Assembly: GCA_009602735.1 (NCBI GenBank)
Contig: WELA01002297.1
Coordinates: 447,637-511,636 of the forward strand
Direction: 5' to 3'
Length of the DNA: 64,000 nucleotides
DNA from: Mesotaenium endlicherianum
Lineage: Eukaryota; Streptophyta; Zygnematophyceae; Zygnematales; Mesotaeniaceae
Positions within the stretch are counted from its first letter, which is position 1. Each line of letters opens with the position of its first letter. Positions 10,077 through 21,574 of this stretch are shown here, piece by piece. A program made the position numbers and the translations under genes. The notes under the pieces were generated by a model. That model searched no databases. It saw nothing but the letters and a program-made list of their open reading frames with translations, and had not been told where the DNA came from.

Positions 10077-13000
10077 ATGTTGTCTCCCAGAGATATGCAT
10101 TTCTCCCGTTCCCATTCATTATTAAGACGACATTCAGCATCAAAACTTACTCGTTGTCAACCAGTAGTCCTGCTATGGGTGCTTGTCGGTGCTCTATACA
10201 TTTTCATATACAGGACTCCGTGTACATCAAGCAGCCCCAAGCACCACACACTCCTAAATTCAGTGCAGGACGAGAGTGGGAACTCTGCAACAGACCGTAT
10301 CAAAAAGCATGCCAGCAACTCTTGTATTCGTATTGGCATACTGAGCGCCTTTCCGCCACAGACAGGCTACACTGCAAAGTTTGCTGGCGGGCTGTACACC
10401 AACCTGGCCAGTCTCGTCCCTAGCAGTTCGAGGGTGGAAGTTTTGGCCGTAGATGAGAAAACCCTTCCTCTGAAGTATGGCCCAGAGGTCACTGTAGTCA
10501 TGGGCAAAGAGTCAGAGAAGGAGTATGTTGAGGCTGCAACTTATGCTAATAAAAATCTAGATATTATTCTCTGCATTCACGAAGATAGCATATTCGGAGG
10601 GGAGCATGGGGAATTCCTCTTTGCCTTCCTGCACACCCTCAGGCTGCCTGTGGTGTATGTGCTTCACGCAGAGGGTGATCCCCCTCTTCCATACAGGGCC
10701 ATTCTGGAGGGGGTTGTCCACTCTGCGACCCGCGTCCTCGTGAAGGAAGCAGGAATTTGCCTGGACCTGCAGGTGATGAACCCCCCAACGATGTGCAACG
10801 TTCTCCCTCTCGGTTTGGTCGGGAGACCCGACAAGGTCTTGGACCTCCAGAATCGCGCATGGAGGGATCTGGCCGCGAGGACTCTAAAGTATCTGCAGAA
10901 AGACAGCACCTTCAGGAAGAAGGCCAGCTGTCCAGCTGTCACAGGCTGGTGGCCTGGCACGCGTCAGGGCGTCCTCAAGCAGGGATTCACCCTCATGTAC
11001 TCCCAAGATCTGGGCCACAGGGATTGCCAGCTGGCAGTGGGGCCGCTCTTGGAGGTCCTGAGCTTGCCCTCTGTGCACCCCACGATGAGCGTGGCCCGGG
11101 CCTCGTGCGCAGCGATTGTGCGAGCGCTATCGACGGGCCACCTGCTGTTTTCGCGCTGGCTGCCCCCGCCCCACAAGGTGCAGGCCATGGTGGAGCGCAG
11201 CGGCCAGTTCTTCTGCACCAACGGCCTCTTTGTGCTCCACGGGGACCTCAGGAGCGGGGCCGTGTTCCACACCAAGCCGCAGGAGGGGCTGCTGTTCGGG
11301 AGGGGCGTGAAGTACGCGGGCATGTTTGTGGAGTTCACGCTAGCGGGGCAGCGGCACCGCGTGCCCGTGCAGGACAACATATCCAAGTGGGGCCACAAGG
11401 TGCGTGTGTGTGTTTCTGTGCGTGCAAGGTCTTCTCACATGTTTGCTGAGTGACGGCTTAGGGGATGAATCTAGCACTGGATAGATTTTGGTTGTTTCTA
11501 TCTTCCTTGGTTCAGAAATAAGACTGGCGACCCCATGGCACGTGCCGTGCATTTTTTTTTTCTGTTCCGTGCAAACCTCGTCGGTGGACTTGCGCAAAAA
11601 TAACTCAACCTCCAAAATTCCTGACGTACAAAAAACCGCGATAACGACAAATCATATGCAGGTGGAGTTTGATAGAGTGACCTTTCAGATGACCAAGTGC
11701 GTCGCCCTCTCTCGCGGCCGCCACGTGGGCGAGGTCACGCACATGTACACCGTCAAGGAGGGCTCTCAGGAGCTCCAAGTCACCTTCAACTTCACCGCGT
11801 CGGCTGATGTGGAGGGGGGGCCCGTGTCTGACGTGGCAATTATCACGGGCATGGACTACCTGTCGAAGCTCTACCCTGGCCTCGTGTACAATCGCATGTA
11901 CTTGTACACGCGCAAGGAGGGTGACGGGCGGCAGGGGGGGCAGAGGGAGGACGGCCAGGGCCAGGTTGAGCTCAGATCCGGGCAAGACCCAACCGAGACT
12001 CTCTACGCCAGGTGGCTCTTACCTCCCTCCCTCGCGTTCTGCCAACTGGCCTCCCTTCCCTGCAGCCTCCCTGCCTCCTTCCCGTGTCTGCATACGTACG
12101 GGGCCAGCCGTGTTGCTCTGTTCCTCCTCACTCTGCCACCCCCTCTTCGCCCTGCCTTCTCGCCCAGCCCAGCCCAGTCCATCCCACCACACACCTCTGC
12201 ACTCCACCACGCTGTAACGAGCAGGTGAGTGCTGATCAATAAGGCTTTGTGGGATGGCACTCCCCCGGGTGCCTGGCTGCTCCAGGTTCCGGATGAATCA
12301 GGTGGTTGCCAAGAATACCTACGACTTGTTCTGGAAGGTAGCGCTGGCTCGGGTGTGTGCGCTGTGTGGATGATGTTGGACTTTGAGGAGAATTCTCGGT
12401 CCCTGTGGGGTTTCGGGTTTTGACCCTGCCTGCCTGCCTGCCTGCCTGCCTACCTGCCTCGGTTCATTGTGAGCCTTCGGGCACTTCTGGTGGTCGTACA
12501 TTCTATGTACTAGGGGGGGGGGAGGGGGAAAACCGTAAACCTTCAAGACTACACCCTGGCTGACATTCTGGGCCTTTTGTGCCTCCTACACGAGCACCAC
12601 AAAATGGGGAACAGTTGATGTATGTGCTTGTGCAAAGACTTTACAAGGAGAGGGACGTGCGTTGCCCTGAGTGTGGAGGTGGTGTCTGGTGGTGGCTGCT
12701 TATGGTGCCTTTGTTGCTGCTGCCAATGGTCGGGCCACTGCTCCTGCTTGCAGTGCTGATATAACTGGTGCTGGTGCCTGGTGCTAATGCTGCTGGTGCT
12801 GCTCGTGCACACATGCAGGTCTGAGAGGGCTGTGCAGTGGCACCTGCTGACGGATGGCGCAGGGCACATGGGCCTCTTCACCGTGCTGCAGAGCAGCTCG
12901 CTGCTACAGGCTCTAGAGCAGCGTGGCAACTCTGACGAGAACTACCACTACGTGTTTGCCAGGTGAGACGACGGTGCATCTCCTCGCTCCTCCGCACGCT

Positions 13001-13796
13001 CTTGCCAGCTGGCGGGCTGCTGGATCTGAGCCCATCTGCTCCTGTCCTGTCTGCGGTTCTCCCGAGGTGTGGTGTTAAGTCTGCGCACTGCTCGCAGTGT
13101 TGCCTGCTAACAGCTTATGCCATGTGCTGCACATGTGGTCCTTATTAGAGGGCTGCCCAGGTTGGGGGGCTTGCCTGACATAATATCGTTCCCACGTGTC
13201 ATGTGTAGCAGGGTTGCCCGGCCCAGGGCTGCCCGTGTTTCTCTGATCGAGCATAGACCAACTCCCCGGCTCTGTCGTCTGTGCCGTCTGGAAGAGCCCA
13301 CAGATTGGAAGTTCATCTTCTTTCTGAGACCCTTTGGCATGTCTGTTTCGGCCTCTTACATGTTCCCTGCATCTCTGGTGCCCGCCGTCTGATGTGCATG
13401 TTGTCTGAATCTGACGTACATGAAGCACTGGTTCTTCCCTTCTTGTTTGTGCCCAAGGCTTGGCGTGTACAAGAATCCCGTCATAAAGCTGCAAAGCTTT
13501 TGCTGCTGGGTAGGTCTCTCCAGGTGCAGGTACATTCACGATCTGTGATTTAACATGCTCCAAGTTTCGGCTGCGTGAGTGCGCGCCCCATATGCAGGTA
13601 CGAGGTGAAGGACCCCGTGGAGCAGAGCTTTGTCATATGCGAGAGGCGGTGGCTGGTGGGCACAGTGCAGCTGAAGCACCTCGCCGACTACAACAGCGTC
13701 TTTGAGAACCCCCCTGACTTCCTGGGCATCGACATGGAGGCACGCGATGGCCACCAGAAGTTCCTGCAGTTCCTCAACGTCTCGCATTACGACTGA
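10077..13796 (+). CDS. Type II membrane protein with GT4-like glycosyltransferase region (five exons)
   Basis: My model joins 10077-11399, 11662-12011, 12286-12354, 12819-12962 and 13598-13796, ending in TGA, for 694 residues. All introns are GT-AG and every phase matches; exon three's donor is least certain. I chose the first ATG in frame (10077); ATG 10095 is possible. Residues 29-45 form one hydrophobic segment after an Arg/Lys-rich start, typical of a Golgi signal anchor. Residues 85-235 resemble the N-terminal Rossmann half of family-4 glycosyltransferases: GILSAFPPQTGY, AGGLYTNL, then HEDSIFGGEHGEFL. The usual second Rossmann half is not evident; the C-terminal 450 residues are unfamiliar to me. 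The substrate cannot be told. The exons are much more GC-rich at third positions than the flanking transposons, and no frame damage is seen, so this looks like a functional host gene. Confidence 0.8.
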
Positions 13797-14849
13797 GCCG
13801 GCTGGCCCCCTTCAAGGGCCCTCTCTCCCGAGTACCTGTCATTGAGATCTATTTATGGCCGCGGTATGGTTTTCTGCCAGAGCCTCTCTGTCTGCGGGGC
13901 CTCTGAGTACCAGATTAATTCAGCACTTAGATATTTTGCGTAAGCCAGGAGCTGTAAGGTTAAAAACAGGAAACCTTACTCTGATTCTTGAAGCCCGAAG
14001 GCGGGACCCCTTAGTGGACCTCTCAACCTTCGCTTATTCTATAGCAAATTTTCTCATCTTGGCAAGCTCAAGCCTAGGCCAAAACCAGCGATGCTATCAA
14101 GGTAGGTCTGCGATACAAAGCTAGATCCTTGCGCTATTCTGTAAGCGAGATTCAGATATATAATCTTGTCTGTCTAGATGCAGATTTGGCGTGAAGGCTA
14201 TGGTGTAGTAGCATGCCAGACAGGCTGTCGAAGAGGTTGCTATTGCCTTGTAGGGAGTGAGGAGTAGGCAAGTAAGGACAAGTACAAGAACCAGGAGAGT
14301 CAGAGCAGCATGTAGAAATGGTGCAAGGGGGGGCTTTTCAAAGAAATTTTGTGATTGAGGAGCAGGCGTTAGCTTGAGGCGGAGGGGTTCATTGATGCAG
14401 GTTATGTCAGTGGACAACTTGTTGTAAATAGTGAGATAATCAAGCAGTGCTTGCCTCGTTGCCAAGTGTGGGGAGCGTGCTCATAATTTGGATAGTCAAG
14501 AGAATATTGACAAAACTGCAAGATTAGTGGTCCATCCTTGCGCATTGCTATAACACACTACTTATAACTTATAGACACTTCGCCCGTTCCGATATTGTAT
14601 AATTCCATCTTGTCTTGACTCTTTTTAGCTACACTGTGCATTATCTCCATACATGCAGACTTGGTGGCTATGGCTACTTCTCATGAAAGCTCTCCTTGTC
14701 ATAGAAGTCCATCTTTGCTCGTTGCTGTAACACATTGCTTAGGAGTTATGAAGACCTTGACTACTCTATCCTCAAGAGTTTAAAAAGTTTGTCCGGGAAC
14801 AAATCTGCACCCCTCAAATATAGAATGTTTCTCCGCCACATCCAATCCA
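13797..14849. other. 3' flank of the host gene, no further gene
   Basis: The first few hundred bases should be the 3' untranslated region. Two related stretches of about 50 bp, at 14530 and 14707 (gtccatc.ttgc..ttgct.taacaca), form a loose repeat. Nothing else is recognised. Confidence 0.35.
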
Positions 14850-15063
14850 CACATGCAAGCCGCTACACAAATTGCTTACTAACCTTGCTCATGCATAAGT
14901 ATATTGATTGCATTATTGATGTTGGTTACCGCGTTTGACTTGTGAAGATTGCTTATGCTACTTGTGTGGTCTTTTGCTATATAATGAGTTAACCAAAAAT
15001 ACCATAAGGAATACTTGTTAAGATAAAGATTTTATTTGCTTATAAGTAACTGTATTCATTTCA
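14850..15063 (+). repeat. Decayed family-D LTR, 3' part
   Basis: This shares an ordered series of blocks with the four better family-D LTRs: ctaaccttgctcatgcataag, gattgcattattgat, gtcttttgct, accataa.gaatacttg, ataaagat and gtattcatttca at the end. It is the most diverged copy in the window, and its 5' part could not be delimited. Confidence 0.6.
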
Positions 15064-16137
15064 AAATGCCAGCAAAGTCCACATGACCAAGACGCAAATC
15101 TTCATACACTTGTCCAAGAGTACAAGTGGCATCCAAAAGGAACAGAGTCAAACCACTACTAGTATCCATGGTGACCACATACAGCAGACAGCACACCGTA
15201 TAGATCCAAGTCTCAATACGTTGACCTATCCGAATCATTCACTGGCTTTGACCAGCCACAATCCTATACTAAGACGTGCCAAGCACCATGTATGGCAACA
15301 CCAAGAGCTCATTCAACTCAAGCACACAAATCCTCGATGACCAAATTTGCTAACGGACCACGGACCTAAATTAAGACATGCAAAACAAAAGGGAGTCAAC
15401 GGAAGAATGCTTGCACCTATAAATCCAAGCTCTTAACCCTTTTCAACACAGATTGCATTCACAAAACAATCCATCGGACTTTAGTCAACAATCACATACG
15501 ACCGCATTCATAAACATGCAGTTTCCTAGCCTGACGTTCAACAAAAAGCCTGGCCTGAGCGGTCGTGGGAAGGCTCCTGGTGCACCAATACCACATTTTC
15601 ATTAATTTTATGTAAAATAACAAAACCTTCATCACAAGCTTAGGCCCCAAGCTCCCACGATCCCAACAAGTACCAACAAGTACCACAAACGTACCCTTTA
15701 ACACATCAATCAAAAGCAAGGCACATACCATAAATCTTCTAAGCTCACATCAAAACAGCAAACAAGAAAAGCACACAACGTCGACAGCCAAGGGTGGGAC
15801 AAGAGGGTATATGTGGGATGCCATTGTTGCTGCAAAACTTCTTCACGTAGATGTTGCAGCGTGTTGCAGCTTGTGAACGACGTACTGCACATAGACCGCG
15901 GCGAGGATAACCTGTCGTTGACACAATATTTGGAAACTTAAGTTAGTAAATCATATGTGTAACGCATTGTCTTAGTTGCTCAATACATGCAACCATATCC
16001 AAGCTTCCTCAACCTAACCACCACACTTACCATGAAAGAGGAACGTCTCTTGCAAAGCAACAAGCTTATCTTAGAGGCACAATTGACTAGCAAAGCCTCC
16101 TCGTACAGTTGGAGTACACACCCCTCTCTCTACTAAT
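15064..16137. other. Unassigned stretch
   Basis: No gene, RNA or clear repeat is recognised between the decayed LTR and the start of element B. Confidence 0.3.
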
Positions 16138-16634
16138 TGTGGAGATTTTACATAATCAATAGAATATATTAGTTTGTTCTCATATGAAAACTTTTGAATA
16201 CTTTTAGAGTAGTAATGTGTCAAATAGATACTCAAGTGATTTGGTTCATGTCCTTTGAACCTTCTAAGGCATTTTCTAAGTTAGAAGAAGAACCTAGAAG
16301 AACTCCTTGGGGCAAAAGTCAAATATGCCTTTTTTAGGTCAAAAAGACACGTGTACATTATTTCTAGAAAGAGGTGGCAAGTTTTGGGATGTTTTGGGTG
16401 CCAACACAACAACATGCACCTTCCTAGAAATTACTTATATCGCAAGTATATAAACAAGAGCTAGAACATAGAAAGGCATTCGAAAATCACTCTTGTACTT
16501 TACAAATTCCAAAAATAGAAGTTTCAAGAAGCCATCCCTTTTCCAAGAAGCTACCACTTGTGTCCAAAGATCCTTGTCTTGAATAGATAAAGGATTCTAC
16601 TTTACTAAATACTTTGTCTTCCTATTTCATTACA
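16138..16634 (+). repeat. 5' LTR of element B
   Basis: It starts near TGTGGAGATTTTACATAATC and ends TTTCATTACA. It matches 58076-58511 block by block, for example gacttggttcat in one and gatttggttcat in the other, caaaagtcaaatatgcc, gtgtacattat and agaatcactcttgtac. A TATA-like tatataa lies near 16448. The primer-binding site that follows and the matching 3' copy identify it as a 5' LTR. Confidence 0.85.
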
Positions 16635-16635
16635 G

Positions 16636-16647
16636 TGGTATTGGAGC
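16636..16647 (+). promoter_or_regulatory. Primer-binding site of element B
   Basis: TGGTATTGGAGC starts one base after the LTR and closely matches the TGGTATCAGAGC site complementary to initiator tRNA-Met that plant-type chromoviruses use. Confidence 0.8.
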
Positions 16648-16671
16648 TAGGCACTTTGGTAGCACAAGAAG

Positions 16672-17191
16672 ATGGCCGATCCTCAAGACCAACAGCAAGC
16701 TCTTGAAGGAAGCACTTCATCTCCAAGAGATCCTCCTCCACCGCCAACGGGAGTGCCCACTTAAGAAAATCTGCCACAACAAGGAGCACCACAAAGAGAA
16801 GCACCGTCAAATCTCGTGGCAACCGCTGTGGCAAAGTTGACCCCACCACAAGGAATTCCTGCAAATGAGTTGGCAGCCTTCCGAATGACTACCCACAACC
16901 AAGTGGGCTTGGCCACCTATGAAGCAACCGTGCAAGCGTCAAGAGAAGCTATGGCTGCCATGGCTGGCCCTATTGCAAGCAACGCTGCAAATTCAGCCCC
17001 GACTCAAGCGCCTCCACAAGAGCCTACGAGAGCAAGCAAGCTCATCAAGCTTGGCAAACCCAACCCTTTCAACCCCGGGAAAGGAACCAACCTGAATTTA
17101 TGACTATGCCAAATGAAGACGTACCTCGCATTCCTTGAGGTACCCGAGGAGGACTACATTCCCTTTGCCGTTTTCTTACTTGAAACAGCAA
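16672..17191 (+). pseudogene. Gag of element B, 5' part, interrupted by element D
   Basis: Gag forms the retrotransposon particle. The frame opens at ATG 16672 (MADPQDQQQALEG). It meets a TAA after the proline-rich start and continues as an Ala/Pro/Gln-rich region (16816-17103). It then reaches a capsid-like part with EVPEEDYIPFAVFLLETA at about 17138-17190. At 17192 family-D LTR sequence begins. The rest of this gag reappears at 53065, after the D element ends. Frameshifts and stops show it is no longer functional. Confidence 0.7.
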
Positions 17192-17836
17192 TGTCCGCTA
17201 AATGTCTAATACTTAATTTAATGACTCAGTCGGGAGCAGTAGGCTGAAGTCATCTTAGGTAAGCTTGCTGACGTAGGTTAGCTTCTTGACACATTATTTG
17301 ACAATCAGCAGACTGCCGTATTCGATAGCAGCAAACTGCCCAGTCATGCACCTAACTATGGTGTGCTACATGAATGGCCAGATGACACCCTTAAGGTAGA
17401 TGGCAATTCGGGATGATGGAAGATGGCTGTGGATTTGGTTAGCCGAGGTCCTATCGACGAGGTTAACTCCCGGGTAGGTGGTGCCATCGCACTTGCCGTT
17501 GAATAGTAAACTCCTTCTATGTCCATATGCTAGGCATTGCCCTCGAGTTTGACATTCAAAAACGAGGCCAACTCTCTTGTACCGCTTACTGAGAGATATA
17601 TGAATCCAAGGCGAGAGGCCATCGATGCGAACGGTCTTCTAACCTTGCTTATGTATGAGGTTAATGATGGCGTAATTGATGCCCGTTTACTTGCTTTTGA
17701 CTTACGGATGGTTTTCACTGCTACTGTATTGTCTTTTATGATTAATCAATCAATAGAAAGTACCATAAAGATTACTTGCTGATATAAAGATCTTCTAGTG
17801 ATTGTTTGTTGCCTATGGGTAAGTTAATTCATTTCA
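17192..17836 (+). repeat. 5' LTR of element D
   Basis: It ends gttaattcatttca at 17836. It shares long blocks with the D LTRs at 25968-26685, 52349-53064 and 59685-60402, such as ggttagccgaggtcct, ggttaactc and ccaactctcttgtaccgctta. Its first part is shortened compared with the other copies. CAGCA lies just upstream (17186-17190) and again just after the D 3' LTR (53067-53071), as expected for a target duplication. Confidence 0.8.
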
Positions 17837-17837
17837 A

Positions 17838-17849
17838 TGGTATAAAAGC
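17838..17849 (+). promoter_or_regulatory. Primer-binding site of element D
   Basis: TGGTATAAAAGC, one base after the LTR, is a degraded form of the initiator tRNA-Met site TGGTATCAGAGC. Its position fixes the LTR end. Confidence 0.65.
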
Positions 17850-17889
17850 AAGTCACCACAGTCGTCTTGTATGGTAAGGACTAGGTTGT

Positions 17890-18700
17890 TGTAAAGAAGT
17901 TGCAGAGGAGGCAGCGGCTCTTGCTGTGGTAGCAGCTCAGCTTGTTGAGGATAAGCGTTTAGCCAAGGAGGTAGAAGAGGCAGTAAAAAAGAGATTTGCT
18001 AACAAAAGGACGGTGGAAGAGCAGATGGCAAAGAGGGTCAATCTCCGAAACCAACCTCTTGCTGTACATACTCTTATACCTCTCCCTCACATTCGCAGAG
18101 AATTGAGTGCAATAGGCATAGCGGGAGCGGTACAAATCGGAAACTCCGAAGCTACTACTACTCGAACTAATGTTGCTGCTGCTGCGTTTGCTGGGCTACC
18201 ACCTCAAGCTGTAGATCTGGGAGCATTATTTGTGCAAATGCAATTACAAATGCGAGCATGTATCAGTCCCAACAGGAGGACAAAAGAATCATGATGGCAT
18301 TGTTGCGTGACAGAGACCAACTGGGTTCTCAAACCACTAGTGGTGGTGGCAGAGGGCCGAGTAAGTCTAAGCCAAAACCTCCTCAGGACAATGACCCTCA
18401 GGGAAACAAAAATTACTACCTAATAGACATCAAGCTGAAGTGTGTTGGATGAGAGGTACAGTCAAAGTGAGAGGAGTCAGTGATGGGCAGACTAACTTGG
18501 CACCCACCAATGCTCTTCCTCTTGTCCTATTTGGATGGCAAATGGAAAAGAAGAGGCTCCCACGAGGATGCAAATTGCTGAATGTGATGGAGTTCATCAA
18601 AAGTTGGAACCAGAAAGGAGACAAAATGTTAAGTCTGCTACTCAAAGAGATACCTCCTCAATTGGAAGAAGTGTTTGAGTAAAAGGTAAGCCCTCTGGAC
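17890..18700 (+). pseudogene. Gag of element D
   Basis: Two frames cover this stretch. The first (17926-18294) is rich in charged residues with a likely helical segment, EVEEAVKKRFANKRTVEEQM, then Ala-rich sequence. The second (18258-18452) has a basic linker, SKSKPKPPQDNDPQ. A third frame (18440-18682) leads toward pol with LLKEIPPQLEEVFE. I see no zinc knuckle and no clear DSG protease motif, so protease was not placed. Frameshifts separate the frames, so this copy is dead. Confidence 0.6.
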
Positions 18701-19916
18701 CACCCCACTGCTGCAAGAGTAGCTCAGTATATTGATGTTTTTAACATGCCTCCTGGATTGCCCCCAAAAAGGAAGTAGATTATAAGACTAATTTATGACC
18801 TGGGAGTTAGCCACCTTGGCAATGCACATATGGCTTGTCTTATGTGGAGAGTGAAGTTACTAAAAACACAAATTGCAAAGCTGGAGGAAAATGGTGATAT
18901 TTCTTCGAGTAAATCACCTTCTGGCGCACCCATCTTATTTGTTAAGAAGATGGATGGCAGAATGCGAAAATGTGTGGATTACAGAGCTCTTAACACAATT
19001 ATAGAGAAAACAAGTATGCTTTAATCAAATCAAGAACTTGCTTGATACCGTGTCCGGTGCTAAAATGTTCAATAAGATAGATCTCAAGAGTGATTATTAT
19101 CAAATCAGAATTGCTAAAGAAGATGGACACAAGATTGCCTTCCGCACACGTTATGGACACTATGACTTTCATGCAATGCCATTTGGATTGACCAATGCCC
19201 TTGCAACCTTCATGGGTGCTATGAATGACATTTTCAAGCCTTACTTGGATAAGTTTGTGCAAATCTTCTTGGATTATATATGAATTTTCTCTAAAGATGA
19301 AGCTAAGTATGCTGAGCTCTTGAAGACAATATTGGACATTATCAATTATATGCCAAAATGAGCAAGTGTGATTTCTTTAAGGAGAGTATTGAATTCTTAG
19401 GCCACGTTGTTAGTAAGGAAGGCATCAATGTGGATTCTAAGAAAGTCCAGACCACAAGAAAGTGGCCAGTACCACAGTCTGACTCAAAAGTTAGATCCTT
19501 CCTCGAGTTGGCTAACCACTATAGGAGATTTATTGAGAATTATTCTTCAAAGGCTAGTAAAGTAATTGACCTTACTAAGGACATAGGGTATGTAGGAGGA
19601 AGAGCAGCAAGCTGCCTTCCAGACTATTAAAGATGCTCTTTGTTCTGCCCCAATCTTAGCTGTGTATGACTCCAGCGAACTTATGCAGGTGGTTACTTTT
19701 GCATTTGACTTTGCCACGAGTGCTATTTTGTTGCAGCCTGCTGACAAAACCACAAAGAATGATAAGGTAAAGCAGGATTGGCACCCTGTCTTGTATGAAC
19801 CTATGAAATTCAAACCAAGGAAATTGAAACCTGCTGATGCACTTTGTAGAAGACTTGACTTACAAGAAAGGAACTTAAGCCAACATGCTGTTGGTAAAGT
19901 GCACTCACCCCATTAA
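18701..19916 (+). pseudogene. Reverse transcriptase and RNase H of element D (degraded)
   Basis: The reverse transcriptase would copy element RNA into DNA. Visible blocks in order are [57 protein letters not shown] and the active-site block QIFLDYI, where family members usually have FLDDI, so the second Asp is lost. The thumb and connection follow (CDFFKESIEFLGHVVS), then a reduced RNase H with weak motifs. Frames change at about 18770, 19024, 19350 and 19620. The copy is inactive. Confidence 0.8.
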
Positions 19917-20084
19917 AAGTCATAAATTCCTTCTTTGAGAAACTTAGGAAAGCCTATCTTTCTGACCCAACATCTGAGCCAAGCCCCACTGATGGTGTGT
20001 GACCTGCTAACGCACTTGGATATAAGTTGAAGGGAAGGGTTTGGGTAATCGAAACTACTTCGGGCAGTCTGAAGTTGGTGATTC

Positions 20085-21371
20085 CTAATAACTTGGAAAT
20101 AAGGTCGCGCTTACTGAGTCAAGCAGATGATGATTTACTGGGAGGGCATTTTGGGGCAGGCCAAAATTGTTGGTAAATTGGCAAAGCATGATCAGTGGGA
20201 AGGGTTGCCTCATGAGGTCTTGAAATATGTTAAGTCCTGTGATCAGTGTCAGAAAAACAAGTCTAGACACACACCACCTGGAGGGTTGTTACAACCACTA
20301 CTCATCCCAGCTGGACGATGGGGAACAACATCCATAGACTGGGTGTTAACACTACCAAGCACTGCCAATGGGCATGATTCTATCCTGGTAGTATTGGATA
20401 AATTGACAAAAATGGTCAATTTCATTCCCATCACTCTCAAGGTGACTGCACTCAAAATGCGAGACAGTTCTACAACCATGTAGTATGCCCACATGGGCTA
20501 CCCTCCAGAAATCAAAATTCACCTCCAAGTTCTGGAGAGCTTTAACGGAGTTAATGGGAGTCAAATAATCTATCAGCACAGCAAACCACCCTTAGATTGA
20601 TGGGCAAATTGAGAGAAGTAACCAAATTCTGCAAGAGGTGCTGAGAGCATACATTAACCACAAACAAGATAATTGGGATGACCTGTTGCCTCAACATCAA
20701 TTTGCGATCAACAGTACGGTGCATGCGTCAACGGTAAGACTCCTTTTGAACTCAGTCTCTGTAGAGTCCCCAAGTCTCCTTTAGATGTGCTAGGGGAGTC
20801 TTTAACTCATCCAGAGCAAATTGACAATCGGGTGCCTAACCAATTAATTCAAGAGTTTGTTGACACCCTGTCAAAAGTCCAACAAAACCGGCACAAAGCC
20901 CAAGCAAATCATCAAAAAATATTCCAATCAACACCGTCGAGAGTTGACGTTTTCTAAGGGCGATATGGTCAAATTGCAATCTCAACACCTGTACTTGCAT
21001 GGTGTGGTCAAGAAAGAGCTTGGCCGAGTTTGAAATGGTCCATATTTGGTGGGACGCCGTGTCTGTTAGAATGCATAAAAATTGAACCTGTCGGCGGAAT
21101 ACAGGGGTCACCTATTCTTTAATGTCTCTTTTCTTGTGTCCAACGGAGATCGGTCCCCTCTGTCCGAGATAATGACCCAGGGGAATATGAGGTGGATGAG
21201 ATTTTAAAAGTTCGCTATGTCCATCAATCATCTAAATATGTCATGAAATATCTGGTCCAATGGAAGGGTTACGATGCCTCTAGGGACACTTGGAAATTTA
21301 AGGACCATTTCACCAATGCCATAGGGGCGTTGAAACGCTTTTACCTTCGGGAGGCTGGAATACCCCCTTAA
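20085..21371 (+). pseudogene. Integrase and chromodomain of element D (degraded)
   Basis: The zinc-finger end CDQCQKNK and the core start SIDWVLTLPS are clear at 20240-20360. The middle of the core is scrambled by stops and frameshifts (20480-20760), so the catalytic triad is not intact. The chromodomain at about 21180-21340 is well kept: EYEVDEILKVRYV, then YLVQWKGYDASRDTW. The frame ends at a TAA near 21371, at the same place as in the minus-strand D copy. Confidence 0.8.
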
Positions 21372-21416
21372 CTGTCATTTTAGTGACATGGAAAGGTGAC
21401 GAGAGGTCATGTCTCC

Positions 21417-21431
21417 ATTTAAGTTGGAGGG
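21417..21431 (+). promoter_or_regulatory. Internal polypurine tract of element D (PPT1)
   Basis: TTTAAGTTGGAGGG follows the chromodomain by about 45 bp. The same motif occurs on the minus strand after the other D chromodomain (62543-62557), and again immediately before a D 3' LTR (60403-60418). A minus-strand C element is inserted at its end; GAGGG on the left and AAGGG on the right (50376-50380) are the likely target duplication. Confidence 0.7.
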
Positions 21432-21574
21432 TGAAAGGGGCGGAGTGCCCTAGGGGAAGCGTAGTGACTCACGAGGAAAAGAACTAGGTACAATCACAGT
21501 AAAGAGTGCAGCAGCATATCGCACAGAAAGCTTAAAAAAATAACTTGACATTTTGAGTAGCAATAAATTGCTCA
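21432..21574 (-). repeat. Terminal 143 bp of a minus-strand family-C LTR
   Basis: Read on the minus strand, this is the end of a family-C LTR, finishing in CCCCTTTCA at 21432. It matches the last part of 46404-47137, including the gactcac, gtgcagcagca and aagctta blocks on the plus strand. It stops matching after gctca at 21574. It is the remnant of the 3' LTR of the minus-strand C element whose 5' end is at 50375. Confidence 0.8.

Noticed and set aside
10757-11449. A 230-residue frame overlapping exon one of the glycosyltransferase gene
   Set aside because: It is a GC-rich shadow frame; the other frame has the anchor, motifs and phase-matched splicing.
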